Below are positions 34,501 to 47,852 of a DNA stretch of 64,000 bases, in pieces. A model generated the notes under the pieces. The model was not told the origin of the DNA. It saw only the letters and a program-made list of their open reading frames with translations, and did no database searches. This stretch comes from Annulohypoxylon bovei var. microspora. Lineage: Eukaryota; Ascomycota; Sordariomycetes; Xylariales; Hypoxylaceae. The DNA lies in NCBI GenBank assembly GCA_022836615.1, contig MU405252.1, forward strand, positions 124,001-188,000, in the 5' to 3' direction. A program made the translations under genes and the position numbers. Numbering within the stretch: position 1 is the first letter of the stretch; each line of letters starts with the position of its first letter.

Positions 34501-37500
34501 ATTAAACCCTCTCCCTTTTTTTCTCATTCAAGATGATAGCAAGGACGTCCGACAGACGGAAGACTGTCCAAATTACGTGGCACCGAGAAAAAAATCAAAG
34601 CAACACAGTCATAATTAATGGCACCATCACAAGCCTTCGGCACACATGGAAGCTCAAACCACGCCGCTTGAGATTCTCCGCCATGGCCCATGCTCCATAC
34701 TCTACACCAGTAGATTAAGAGCTTGTGGCTTTCTCCGGCTTCTGAGGCCAGGAAGCACCTTACAGGAAATGCATTTGATGATCTGTATTTCACTGAGATA
34801 CAGCCCACAGCACCCTAACGACGGGGGATCATCTCAGATCGGTCTAGGCTCGCTAGTAGTTAGGCGAGGCACAGCACGTGTGAACATGGAAGAGGCGATA
34901 GATCATTGACGCTATCAATATCGACTAGCTCGGTAGGCAAGATCTGTCCTGCTCTCCTGCTAGTGCCGTTGGCAGTATTCCCTACCAGCCACTTCCCCGT
35001 TCGAAGTTTAGGAGCGGGAAGCTCGGTAGCCTCGACGACAGGCGGGCCAGTTCAAAACAGACTATGTCTCGATTGTCGAGCCGCGAATCCAAGCTCCGTC
35101 GAGCAAAGCCGTCTCGCCAACGCTGAGACGCATCACAACAAGCCTTTGTGTCGCCGCAGTTTAATCACATCTTCTGTCCTACTCTTTGGATCCCCTTTTG
35201 GGTTTCTGTACACCATGGTGTTGTCGTTCTCGGACAAGACGCAACCGTTTTCGGGGGCCCATTGCCTCTTTTGTCGTGCTGAGATGAGCACGGCATTTTG
35301 TATGACTCGAGTATAACCTTTACTCAAGTCCGTCTCATCTGTCATCTCCGAGTAACATTGCCTCGAGGACCCAGGTTACACGGCACAATCACGGACCTCA
35401 CATCATCAGTTACTACTATGTTGTGAGTCCTTGGTGATTACTAGGTGCTTCACCCGCGGATGATGTTGAAGCACTGCGGCGGGTTCTCTGAACATGAAGA
35501 GGGAAGCTTAATAAGTATTAGTTTCATGCCAACAATCTGTGCCATATTGTAAATGATACGGGTAGTTGCCAAGGATAGGGACCGAGTGACAAGGCAGTAA
35601 GGTTATATTTGAATTGCGGTAGTGAAATACGCCACCCCGGAAACTAAGGTTATTTCAAGGTTAGGTATCTATCAATATGTACAAATTTGATGCATCCCAA
35701 TAAGTAAGCATAACTACCTACTAACCTAGTTAATGTTGAATATTAATATGTACTTGGCTGCTTGGGTGGCTTTATTGGAATTATGATGCTTTTATGGTCC
35801 GATATCGTTTTATGCGTCATAAGTGCCGTTTACCAAGATTTATGCGGAAACCGAGTGATCTGATTATTATTATTTTGTCTCCATAAAACTTCCAAGATTC
35901 TCTCTCGGTCACAACAACGGACACACAATACATATTAAATATACAGTATTGCTTGCTATCGTCAGACCACGAGTCAAAAATAGTATATTAGACAAACATT
36001 TAGACGCTGCTGACGAGCGCGAAGCAAACCTCTTTTTGTCACCAAGTACGTACGGAAAAGCGAAATAAGACAAATATAGTTTCATCTCATTCCTTGGATC
36101 CTTAAATCCTTGGATACCAACTATGTTCGACTCTAAAGCCGGCGGCAATATGACCGTCGCGGCCGATCATTGGCACTCGGTACAGTAACGAGTCCCGCTA
36201 TTGGTAATTCCGCTGCTATTCACCCGTTGAAAAGAGGCCGACATGAGGCCATATGAACACCGAAGATCTTCACTCACCTTACTCACGTTTCATTACAACG
36301 CATGAGATCGTGAAACTGCCGGCACACGGCTCTTCATTGAATCGCAGCTAGATATAGTTTTGGAGAATGATAATCGCGTCTAGTTTCTCGCGTACTCGGA
36401 AGTTTTGTCGGATCATTGAAATAAGGTCGTAGCCCTAGCGGTTTGTTATTCAACAACCATATCTGGTAACCTGCCAGAATCGCACATGGAAGGCCTTCCG
36501 GGCCGTGGTATTCGTTGATCTGGACGTATCAATCCTCCCATGCCGCATCTGGCACCTAGCACATGACATTAAGCCCGCATGAATAATCATTCTTGCCTGT
36601 GTATACGAACGATACAAGCATCAGGTGCTTCGACCATTCACAGGCGTTGGTTTCCGGAGGATTCAAGCTTGTTTGTGTCCGTCCCGGGGTGCATACGCTT
36701 TCTGTATTAGTCTTCTTGTCGCTATAAGGAGATGCATAAAAGAGTCAATGCAATTGTCGGTGAGTCAGACTCCCGTACGATACATAGCCTAAGCAGCTAT
36801 CCACGAAGCAAACAAATATTGCCGCTACATACATATTTCGCTCTTCGTCGTTGGTCCTCACTTGTGGGCTACCGAAACCTACCTAACTAGTCGGCATAAA
36901 GAAGCAACATTCGTCTTCACCGGCCTTGGCTCGCGCCATATTACCTAAAGAAATCCATGGCATGTATAATCCCCTACGGCCAAGTGTCGGTCACGCTGAT
37001 AATCATGACAAACAGCACGGCTATACATATATAGAGAATATGGTAAAACTGTTGGAAGCTAAGGAAATAAGCCCCGGTCGTTGATCTTACTCAAGCATTT
37101 GCATTGGTTGATGCTTCCTAAGGGTCCGGCCACGCGCTTGGCAGCTTGGCGGCCACGAGGGATCTCGCCCCAGACCCTCTTCTAAAGGCCTGGCCCGCTC
37201 ATTTTAAGCATGAATTTAAGCGTGCTGACAGCAACCTCACTACGGATTAGCTCATTAAGAATGTGATGTTTTTAGCATGTACTCCGTACTTGTGATACCC
37301 ACCTTGGTGGGTCAAGTAGCCAAGACAAAGTCGACTTTCTTCATGCTATCCATGGATCTTCGTAAGGCTATTTTCTTATACGCATGCAATAAGCTATTGG
37401 CGAGCTTGGCAGGCTTGTCGGAAAGCCAAGATCCCCCTGAAGTTGAAGGATGAAAAGCCGCGCTTTTTAGTCAATATAAGGAGCCAAGCAGCTAAGTACC

Positions 37501-40045
37501 TATCAAGACATGGCGTAGCTGACAGGTAGAAAATAGGAAATCCTTCCTCCACGGCGCTCATACGCGAACCTAACATCTCCGCAGCGGGCTGGCTGTCAAG
37601 ACCTCCCGCAAGGGGGATCGGCGGTTTTCGGCGATCCAATGACGTCGCGTAGCACGTTTGAAAAGGATCATAGGGCTAGGGAAGAATACTTAGTATTATC
37701 GACGCCAAGCTGGTTAAAAAGAATCCCATTTAGACGGTCAAGCTGCCAACAAAAATGCCTTGCAGATCTGCAGTGAGCACCTTACCAGATATGCTGATGT
37801 GAGGCACGGCGAATGCCGTGGACTTCTTCTGTCATGGGGTTCGGCCGAGAGCAGTACTGATAGACACGGATGGAATGGACGACACGGACAATACGGATAA
37901 CGAATTTTGAGTGGCAGGATCGTATATTTAGTCAGGTTGGCGCCCCGATGCTAGGTTTACGAAAAACGAGGAACCAGGACCCCTCGTTTTTCATGGATGG
38001 GCGCACTGGCCTCTATGTTAAAGTACAGAGATATGGTCGTAACACAACTTCATGAGGGATGAGGGATAATAAATCCTTCGGCACATCACCCTACGTCCTA
38101 TTGCTGGAGAATTAGGTAACTATACCTGTTGCGCCTGTCGCACTTCACTGATACTGCCTACGGCAGACATACATATTCAAATCGCCAAGTAGGTAGTTTT
38201 AACCTAGGGGGCCACATGCCTCGCATAAGAGTCACACAACACCTTGAAGTTCGTCACATCAGCCTTTCCCTCATGAAGTTCGTGAAATATCACCCATTCC
38301 GTCCAGGAGTGCTGCACGCGCCACTACACCATTGGATATCGCGACAAGGTATCATCTTCCCATCACATAGTACTAACAAGAGCAGGCGTCCTGGTTAGTA
38401 GATCTTATCCTTCCTTAGCTCGCAGTCTATTGCTAGCTAGAGCGTTGGGCATCAGGATTCGTGTGTAAATCCATTAGTCGTCTCTTATTAGGTTTACGTA
38501 TATTAGGTCCAGGAATACCTAAGGAGGGTCACGCTACCGGGTCGAACCTCGAAGGCGACAAGCTTAACCGGCCGAGTGAGCCTATTTAGGTGTATATACA
38601 CACGCGGGGCCATGGTCCTGGGCTCTCGCTATCGCACCTTGTGAATTTCGTTAGCACGCGCGCAAGACCCAGGCATGCATTATCTTTCCCGGTTCCCGGC
38701 CCACGGAGCTGGAACCCAATGGCGTGCGCTCGCTTGTCCGAAAAAAGAGCAGGAAGCCCACCGCCACGTTGACAACCCCTCCTCCTTTTTTTTTCTCCTC
38801 CCCTTCGCTCGGCCGCGTCGTTCTTTTCTAGCTCCTTCAGCCCCTCTGCGCCACGCACGCGCAATTAAATCCAGACCCTGGAAGAGTTACATGACGCGAA
38901 GCCAGCCTTCTAGGTACATATATGCACGCTAGGGATACGGTTAGAGATACGCCAGCCGCCTCTAGCCATGAGTCCGAGCAATTATGATAGAGAGGAAATT
39001 TGCTTATTATTTCCCCGTTAGAACATGCGATATTACAGCCGCCACGTCGTTGCGGCGTTTTCGAACCGCTTAGGCACGGACGACGCAGCATATGTATGTA
39101 CAATACATATATACGTACCTACCTAGTAATATTATTACATGTTCAGGAGCGTGGGGGGTTGGAGGTCTTTTGACATGATGGCGTTTGTGAAGGATAATAA
39201 GGCTATATGACCGGTCACGAAAGTTCTCTCAGAAGTACGGTTCACCCCGCGCTTCTAGTTAAAAGGAAGCGGAAGGATACCATGCGCTGGAGGATCTGAG
39301 GCTTTATTTAAGGAGCTGACAGAAGTTATTATGCAATGGGTACGACCAACCATGGCGCTGGTAATTCGATTAGGAATAAAAATCGAGATCATCGCGTTCT
39401 AGCTCTGTCTCGGACCCGGGGTATCTCGATATAGGGCGCTACACTTTAAATTGTATAGCCTTATTGTGTGGAACCACACTGGTCGTTTGAATAGAGCAGC
39501 GCCTTTCTATCTATGCGAAACAGCCGCTTAGCCGTGATTGTCTAGGTACTGTACATTACCTACATGGTAGTAGACTGTAGTCCTTCACGATGATGCCAAG
39601 GCCTTAGCTAGCTGGCCTCAGCAAAGAGTGAAATATTGCTCTCGGGAAAGACATTAACAGAAATACCGAAAAGAGGAGGCAGTCAGTAACTCTCGCGATT
39701 GGCTTCTCTCTCAGCCGCCATTATTTCCAAGATTTAATTTTTCCCTTTTCCCTTTTCCCATTCTTGCATAACGTATTACTAAAAGGTATGTTGCACAAAG
39801 GTCGGCAAATAGAAGAGCTGTTATTATAACTAAGCTTCTTTCTTATCACGCCTCAAGCGCTACCTATTACAAGAAAATAATACAACAGAGTAAATGAGCT
39901 TCCCCCCATCTTCGGGCATGTCAGCGTGAGTAAGGGTGGTTACACTAAACCGACCAACCTGCAGCGACAGCAAGCAAGATAGATTACAGTCGAACGAAGC
40001 TTAAAAGTCAAAAGAAACCTCCGATCTCCCCTCTTCGATACCCCC

Positions 40046-40085
40046 ATGCCACCTTATGCCACCTTATGCCACTCTATGCTACCCT
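40046..40085. repeat. 10-bp tandem repeat, four degenerate copies
   Basis: ATGCCACCTT occurs twice exactly, followed by ATGCCACTCT and ATGCTACCCT, at the start of a longer C/T-rich stretch. Confidence 0.75.
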
Positions 40086-40670
40086 ACCTTACCTCACAAC
40101 CCTACTTTAACCCTACCTTATTTTCTCCTCCCACCTTCTCCATTAGGCTTGTTTCTTCTTTCGTTTTCACACGTAATATTTTATTCCCGTCGGCGGACAG
40201 GGTAATATGTTGGTCGCTATTTAGGCAGTACCTTTCCCTCGGGTTCCGGATCTATTCCCAATCTGAGTCAAAGCCGCCAAGTTTGCCTGCCCAGTGCCCA
40301 GCGCCCACCACCAGCAGGGCTAGGCTTTTGTGAAACACGTTCCTAGTTTAGGCAACTTATCCGATCGATTTTTAGCACCGCGTGGAATGAGTTAAATTCT
40401 GTTGGCACTGACGATTGTGCCCCTCCCGCTCGTATGCGTACATACCATGCATGATTACTTATACACGACACATACACAAGATATAAGGTGGACTCTTATG
40501 ATACCCTATTTAGGCTAGTTACCGCATCTGAGTCTATCTGTCAACGACGTTAAACAGTCAGCTTACTAGCGCCTCCGTTCGCGTTCGGCGCGCATGCCTT
40601 ATTGAAGATGAAATATTACTTGTTTTTTTATTATTTCCTTCTATCGTCAGCTGGTTTCGTTCGGTGAGAC

Positions 40671-40690
40671 TGCTGTGCTGTGCTGTGCTC
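40671..40690. repeat. (TGCTG)4 minisatellite
   Basis: Three perfect TGCTG units and a fourth with one change, in gene-free DNA. Confidence 0.7.
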
Positions 40691-43178
40691 ACGGAATATT
40701 ATATGTTTTATAGCCGAAGATCTTCGTCGGGATTATAGAGGGTATAATATGGGTCAAAGCTTGGACATCATATCATGGAGCGAAACTCGCCGATATGAAC
40801 AAGCTACTGGAGATTTCTCGGTAACAACATGACAATACGTATGTGAATTATGCATATCTAGGCCGTGATCTGATTCATCCACCTCTCACTAAACTACGCA
40901 TGCGATGACGATAATGGCACCTGCAAGTGGCCAGATGCAACAACTTTGCGTCTGGAGTGCATTAGCCTCGAAGCCTAGAAAACGAATCACGCATAACCTC
41001 GCACAAAAGACCATTAAAAGCAAGATGTAACACACACGCATAAGGCTCCGGTTTTATAGCGCGACGGCAAACCTGGTGTTGTTATACAAGAAGAAAAAAT
41101 ATGTAGGATTACCCGAGCGCGTAATTCTCAGAAACCATACTCTACTTCTTCTCCCAACAGCCTCCATATGTACATGCCGTGTGTAACTGAGGCTCGCCAG
41201 TTGATACCTAACGCGGGAAACATGGTAGATCGGAGAAGGTTTAAACCCAAGCCTCCGGGATTCTCGAATCAATCGTTGGGATTCCGTTCGGGTCGCCTAG
41301 CCGTCCGTAGTGTACCCAAGCGGGAGGGGACCCGAAGGAACAAGAACCTAGAGTTTTTTCTTCTTTTCTTTTCAAGTCAGCTTTTAATCGTTGTTGACAT
41401 GGCAAGCTGACGACGATGCAAATTCCGTCACAGGACCTGAGTGGGAGGAGCCCTAGCTCGTATGACCTCAGGGCTACGACTTATCTTGAGTCAGCGCCGC
41501 TCTATCGAGCAACTTATGCCCGGGTTCGAACGTCAATCATCGGCGGCTCTGTCCCGAAAGCTGGGACATGTAATCATTAATAAGACTGAAACCCGCCAGC
41601 GGTGAAAGAGTGACGGGTAGGCGAAACATGGTCGGCCGAAAGGTATGGGATGTGCCGTCAATCCCACATGGAAGCCCAGGAACCCCCGAGCAAAACAGCC
41701 AAGATTCGAAGGTTGACGACAAAAAATCCCGGCATTTGGCAGGGTGAAGAGACATCAACACGTTCAGCGTACCAACGGCTGGGATGTTTTGGATAGGCCC
41801 TAGCACAAATCATATTTCATTTGGACCGGGGTAATTAGATACTCAAGGCAGGGTATAATAGTTTAATCTAACTATTGTAATGATCTATCTTCAGCTGAGC
41901 AATAGACCATTAAACCCTACCATCAATCCTTTGATATATCGTATATGGTACGCATTGGGGGCGTACGAAGCACGTCTCGACAGCGTAGGCGGTTTGTTTT
42001 ACCGCAACTCGTCCTAGGGTCCAGTATGCAACTGACCGACCGCTGAATAGATCCTCCCCTTATCGAGGAACATTACACAAAGCGGCACAGACCTGCAATG
42101 TAAGCTTTGTGTAACAGAATGTAACCATTGGTAAGTCTCCTTGAGTTCTCATTGGCGCGGCATTTTGCGCTGGGGAGATATGTACTTAATATTGCATATG
42201 TAAACGTTCGGTGACAAGAGAGTCGACGTGTATCAGTGTACATATCAGAACTTTCTCCATCATGCTGTCCGGTTCGGGCTCCAAAGCCTTGTCGGCGGGG
42301 ACTATGTAATAAAATGAAAAGCACTTACTTAGGTATATGCGAATGTATGTATATACCTACATACCTACCTCCTATGTATGTACTATGTATTATGTCGATC
42401 TTAGCCCCCTTCTCAGCTCTATCCTGCGGTTGGTAAAGATGCTGATTCGCACCCCACACCGATAGTTCGCAATCTTATTCAGACGCCTGCTTCGCCGCCG
42501 CTCGCTAATAACCACTAGTCGTGCCCTCGTAAAGGTAGCCGGCTGACCGCTGACTGAACTTTACTGATATTGTCCACGATCCACCGCTAGGCCTTCTCGC
42601 ATTTCGCATTCCCTTCATAAGTCCATTCTAGGTATGGGTATCGCTTGCGTTACGACGGCATTTCGTATGGCATAGCCTATGGGATAACTGTCTAACGTAT
42701 ACTCCCGGAATCACGAGCCAAGGAAGAACGGTCGCTGGCAGCTTGCTGTGCCTATTCCTACCCAACGCCTATGTCCGTCTTGTTCGGTAATAGCGAGTCA
42801 ACGAGTGAATATACTGTCACATGTGAATGAAGTCAACATGATGAATTTCTTGATAGGCAAAATGCATCCCAGCCAGCCATATAAACGAGGAGGCCTCTAA
42901 GACAGATGACGTGATGTCAATATCATGAAGTTGATTATTATTATTTCTCCGTCATATCCGTTTATTGTTACCGTCACCCGCTTCAGCCCGTTTTGAGGGG
43001 TGAGTTGGAGATTGCCGGGATTAAGGTGTTCATTCGGAAGGCCAGGAAATGAAAATGGACAGCGAGCCCTCCGATATTGTAACAAAAATCCACCACCATT
43101 TGTCGACATTCTGCCTCCTACCCTCGTATGTTCACTTCTCGGGGCGGATGACAAACGAGATCTACTTCCCTCCAGTTA

Positions 43179-43193
43179 ATTATTATTATTATT
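43179..43193. repeat. (ATT)5 microsatellite
   Basis: Five perfect ATT units in gene-free DNA. Confidence 0.8.
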
Positions 43194-46151
43194 TTCTGCC
43201 CCCAAGCCGAAGCCATGTTCCGAAAGCCCATGCAACCCACCCTCGAACGATGGAGAAGCTTAAGCTTAATTCAAGGACAGGGAGTCTAATCAAATCAGAA
43301 ACGTCGGCGGGGGTGCCACTCACGTTGTATTTGTCCTAGCGCGCCCCTCCTTAAATAGTAAAACAGCGAAGGGGGGGCCATGCCGAGCCCTTGGTCAGCG
43401 ATCTTGGCGCATTCTTAGGTTTCCCTCGCCCACGCTTGGCTCTGGAAAAGAAGCTCGAGAATCTCGGCAGAGCCAAGCAACAACAACCCGCAGATATGCA
43501 AAATTCGATGGCCCTCGCTTATTGGGTCGAACGCCGTGTTCCCCACTAAGCCCACCTTATTCTAACAGCAAAACTCCCTGTGTCATGTGCTGACGCGGCC
43601 CCTTCGGTGATACTCATCAGCAGCTGTTGGTGATTGTCGGCCGGCCGGTAGATAATACAGTAGGTGGTAGCTGCTTGTGGTAGTAGCTTATTGCATTGTT
43701 TAACCTCCTCCTGGGATCGGCACGCTTCGGAACCTCGAGCCTAAAACTAATGCTATGTAGGGCCCATATCTCCGCGAGGTGGAACATCGTATACCACCAT
43801 CAGAAACTTGCCTTCCGAAAATTGCAGCAAATTGATGGTGAAATGGAGAAGTTCCCACTGGTGATCCTATTCATCAGTATGGGGTCACGGGGGGTAAATA
43901 CGTATGTAGGAGCGACGACGGCAAAAGCCGCAGAGATCGCGATAGGCGGAGATGGAGTAAGAGGCTAGCCAGCTAGGTACCGCGTTCTCGAATAGTGCTG
44001 CACGATATATATTGTGATGCCTAGCACTACGCCCGGTATCAAACCCGTGCCGCGAAGTTGGGGTACTATTTAATAATAAATTCGTAACTAACGCACTAAT
44101 ACGCCAATACGCCAATACTATACCCAACAGCATATTAGAGTGTAGCCAAGGAATGTCAAGAGAATGCCAAGCTTCTGAGCGTGTTACGAAGAAACGGTGA
44201 TTAACCAAGCCCAAAAGCTGAAATATGTATCCGAGCCCCCAATCACTAGACCGTTTGCTATTTGCCCAAGAGCAAGCCCAGGCCCTAAGGGTGGACACAT
44301 GGGCTGATCAGGATCTGGGTTCACAATCGCATCAATGATCAGTGATCAAGGTAGGTAATCCTGCACCCCGGATACACGTGAATCATCTCGGGAGCACAGA
44401 GATTTCGTGTATAGGCCCGTCCTTTATTCGGCCAAGCGCATTCATCAGCTGCTCTAAGAGACCCCCCCTTTCTCGATGACGAATCGACAAACTCGATACT
44501 AGGTACCTATAGCGGCTTTGTTACCTAATGCAGCAACTTGGCAGCATCTTTTGCGCGGTCTTGTGTGGCCTTCAGTAACTCCTACCCCACTTGTTGCAGA
44601 GTTAGATAGGACGACGTATACGCATCCCACCAGCTAACTTTGCTAACCTAGTACGAGATGGTGATAATGGATGTTACGAGGGAAACGGGAAGATCACCCC
44701 AAAATTAGACGAGGGAGGAATCTGCCGATGGTGAACCTTTCTTTCTTTGCGCCGGGAATTACACCGCAGCCCAATGTCACCCCTATCTGGTCCAAATAAC
44801 CCTCGTTCTTGGCAGGCGGTTAAGGCTGCCTACGTGCATATCTGCACTCTATCGCGATCAAACCAGCGAAGCTAAGGGTAATTTGGGGGGAACATTGCAT
44901 CGTAGTCCAAGGCCAACTGCATCATGACAGCTTTGGGCCGCGCTTTCAATGGATAGCTGCTTCGACATTCCTTGCATTAGATGAAACCTCAATATGGCCT
45001 AAAATATTGATGGTGCGGTCATATGGCCCTAATCCATCCTTACCGACATAACGTGGGCGTAAGCTCTCAAGCCGAACGACGAGGGATTGCGTAGTAATAT
45101 ACCGAATACCAGACCGTAGAAACGGCCGAGCCGCGGGGCGATCCCATCGCTAGGCCGGTCAGGCTGCGGGAAACAGGTATACGGCTTGGGCGTTCGCAGA
45201 CATGTCGAAGTCTACCAGGCTTGTATCAGAGACTTAATCGTGCAAAACAAGCCAGCTACGGAAAACGCTCTTCATTTTCGGACACTAGACAATGCTCCCT
45301 TTCGGCCGTACCAATGATGGCCTCATGAACACAATATGTACCCACCAAGATAGAGGATTAAGGTATATCAGGGTCTAAGGTGCCTTGCTAGTAGAATAGG
45401 GTTATAGGTGTTCACACCGGATGGCAGCCCATAGAAGGAAGTGTAGGACTAATTCTCATGCCTGTGGATCCTCCACAAGGAAAACCTCTCATATGTTGTA
45501 CTTCTTCGGAGCCCATTTCAATATTCACCGATCGGAATTGAAGGTGGCGGGTTTGTGATGCGACGAGCCAATGTTCCAACTGCCGAGTCAGGGGAAATTT
45601 CATGAGCGAACCTGTCGATCTATTGCCGACAGTGAAGTGCTCAGAGGAACCGAAAACATGAAGACGGGAAAGGAACCAAGGTATTTGGTGGATGGCTTCT
45701 TTGCATTGTACAAGGCTTCTGTCTTAGTTTACACTTAGGTATGCAATTGCAATCTAGCAATAGCTGAGAGCTTGCCCCTTAGAATCTAATCCTTCTAACT
45801 TGATTAGTAGCACTATTCAAGTCACTCTTGGCTTTGTAGTGCATTAAGCGCGAGCCTGCAGGTAGATGATGGATGCTCTCCTTAAACTATGCCTTGACTT
45901 CATGCGATGCAAGTGAAGTCTGGATGAAGCAGCACAAGAACATGATGCTGTGTCTGGGACCTGTCAAAACTAGCCTCAGACCTTGATTCTGTCCTCGTGT
46001 AGTCTGAATCAACGCACAACAGACGCCACAAAGCTTGTTCGGCAGTCAAGTCTGAATCAATATCGCGTTGTGCGAGGGTTGTACGAGACACTCCCCACGT
46101 CCCAGAGAAGTAAGCATTAACGAGCACGGCATGCCCGCCATCATATTGTGT

Positions 46152-47852
46152 TCAACAATCACATCGGCCGTACCAGCGGGGGAACGCGGAAGTGTCGTGT
46201 ATTGTTTGGACGCCAGAGAGATAGCATATCAGCCGATCAAAGCCCACGCCGAAGCCGCCATGAGGAGGACAGCCCCAACGTCGTAAGTCGACGTACCAGT
46301 TAAGGTTATTATTCTCAGCCGATTGCGATGACTCGGCATCATCATCTGAGGACGTCGGAGCTATCCCGAGGGCATGCATAGACTCTAATAGGTTGTCCAG
46401 TCGATGCTCACGCATAGACCCACCAGCAATTTCGCAGAAATCTGGTACAAGAAGGTCGAAGCATTCGACTGTCGCACCAGGTGGGGATTTATCGTAGTCC
46501 TCTGCATTAGCCTTCATGTAGAAAGCTTTGATGGCGCGCGGATAGTTTGTGACGAACACCGGACTACCATTACCAACCTTCATCGCAATGTATTTCTCAT
46601 GCTCAGTATAAAGGTCCTTGCCCCAAATAGGGGTATGAACAAAAGATGCATCAGATCGCTCCAATATTTCGAGAGCCTCAGTATAGGTAATGCGAGGCCA
46701 GTCCGGTAGTAAAATACCCGCCCAACGCTGTTTGACCTGTTCTGCCGTAGCTAGATCCGACGCACGCTCGCCTGATCGCACCAAAAGCTCATCTCTAACC
46801 TTTGACGTACTTAGATCGGTGCAGATATATTTCAACATACCTTCTATGAGATCCATGACGGAGTTTAGGTTGTCAGTGAAGCTCATCTCTGCCTCCAGCA
46901 TATAGAACTCGCTAAGATGACGCGGTGTATCACTTTGTTCTGCACGAAAGGTCGGAGACAGCGTCCATACATTACCGAGAGCCTGAGCTAGAGCCTCCAA
47001 ATGCAATTGAGCTGATACAGTCGTATAGACGGGACGGCGGAAGAAAGGCTTGGGTTGAGGTGTCTTAGAATCAGGAGGCGACGGACTAGGGTCACCGGCG
47101 GACACGTGAAAGACCTCACCAGCTCCTTCACAGTCCGATGAAGTAAAAATAGGCGTGTGGGTCTGAATGAAATCACGGCTTCCGAAGAACTTAGTCAAGG
47201 ATGCCATGATCTCAGAGCGAAATCGAAGGACGACAGAGTTGAACGGTATCCTAGAACGAAGATGGGGCAAGGTTCTTAGATACTCGGGGGTTTGATATTT
47301 TTTCTGGATCGGGAACGTCTATGAAATTGTAAGTCACACTACATAAGCGCTTGAAGTGAGAAGGCTAGACATTGAGCTTAAACAAACCTTAGCATCAGAC
47401 GGACCCAGCACCGTGGCTCGTTCAACTTGTAACTCATGGCTCTGTCCGCGGCCTAAGGATGGAATCCAAGACCCATGTAGTCGGACAGCGGCCCCGATAG
47501 TCAGACTATTGATAGTACAATTAGCGAGAGTGAACGCCACGGGGGTTTCTGGTCAGACCTGGATGTCCTACCCTTCGGCCTGATCAGAAGGCACTATGGC
47601 CTGAAGTGATCCAAGAGAAGAACCATCCCCAAGAGATACAAAATGCTGTCGCTTTTGTGCACGGACGGACCGAACGAAACCGTCGATCTTTACATCTGAG
47701 ACAGCATCTTGAGGCTTAAAATCGAGAAAACCAGCGACAGATGTCGGGACCGTGGTGGATATGAAAGCTCGTGATACTACACTTGATGAGAGTCTCAGGG
47801 GGTTTGAGTATCTCGGCGACGCTCTTCTCAGAAACGGGAGAATAGAATTCAT
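46152..47852 (-). CDS. slm5: Asparaginyl-tRNA synthetase, mitochondrial
   Basis: The predicted enzyme has 521 residues, from exons 47852..47572, 47505..47388 and 47318..46152. The two introns have GTAGGA/ATAG and GTTTGT/ATAG ends, and the first restores AEG-LTIGAAVRL. It charges mitochondrial tRNA-Asn with asparagine. The N-terminus is Arg/Ser-rich without acidic residues (MNSILPFLRRASPRYSNPLR), a mitochondrial presequence. An OB-fold anticodon-binding domain follows (about 53-130). The class II core has motif 1 near LPHLRSRIPFNS, motif 2 FRAEQSDTPRHLSEFYMLE (about 257-275) and motif 3 GFGVGFDRL (about 490-497), ending with FPRWYGRCDC, the usual AsnRS C-terminus. The absence of the long N-terminal extension of cytosolic fungal AsnRS supports the organellar form. 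Confidence 0.95.

Larger units (their letters stand above)
34501..46151. other. Gene-free 11.7 kb upstream of the WOPR gene
   Basis: I found no multi-codon frame with recognisable domains or conserved splice patterns and no complete tRNA, although base composition is not extreme. It holds a degenerate 10-bp tandem array (40046-40085), TGCTG repeats (40671-40690), an ATT microsatellite (43179-43193), CT-rich leader-like blocks at about 38770-38830 and 40080-40160, and a TACCTACCTA copy at 39116-39125. It could hold regulatory DNA, noncoding transcripts or decayed genes. Confidence 0.5.

Noticed and set aside
38526..38582. tRNA-like minus-strand segment with near-complementary ends, an A-box-like and a GGTTCGA B-box-like motif
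   Set aside because: Only 57 nt long, no anticodon arm, no proper T stem and a mismatch in the end pairing. It is at best a relic or coincidence.
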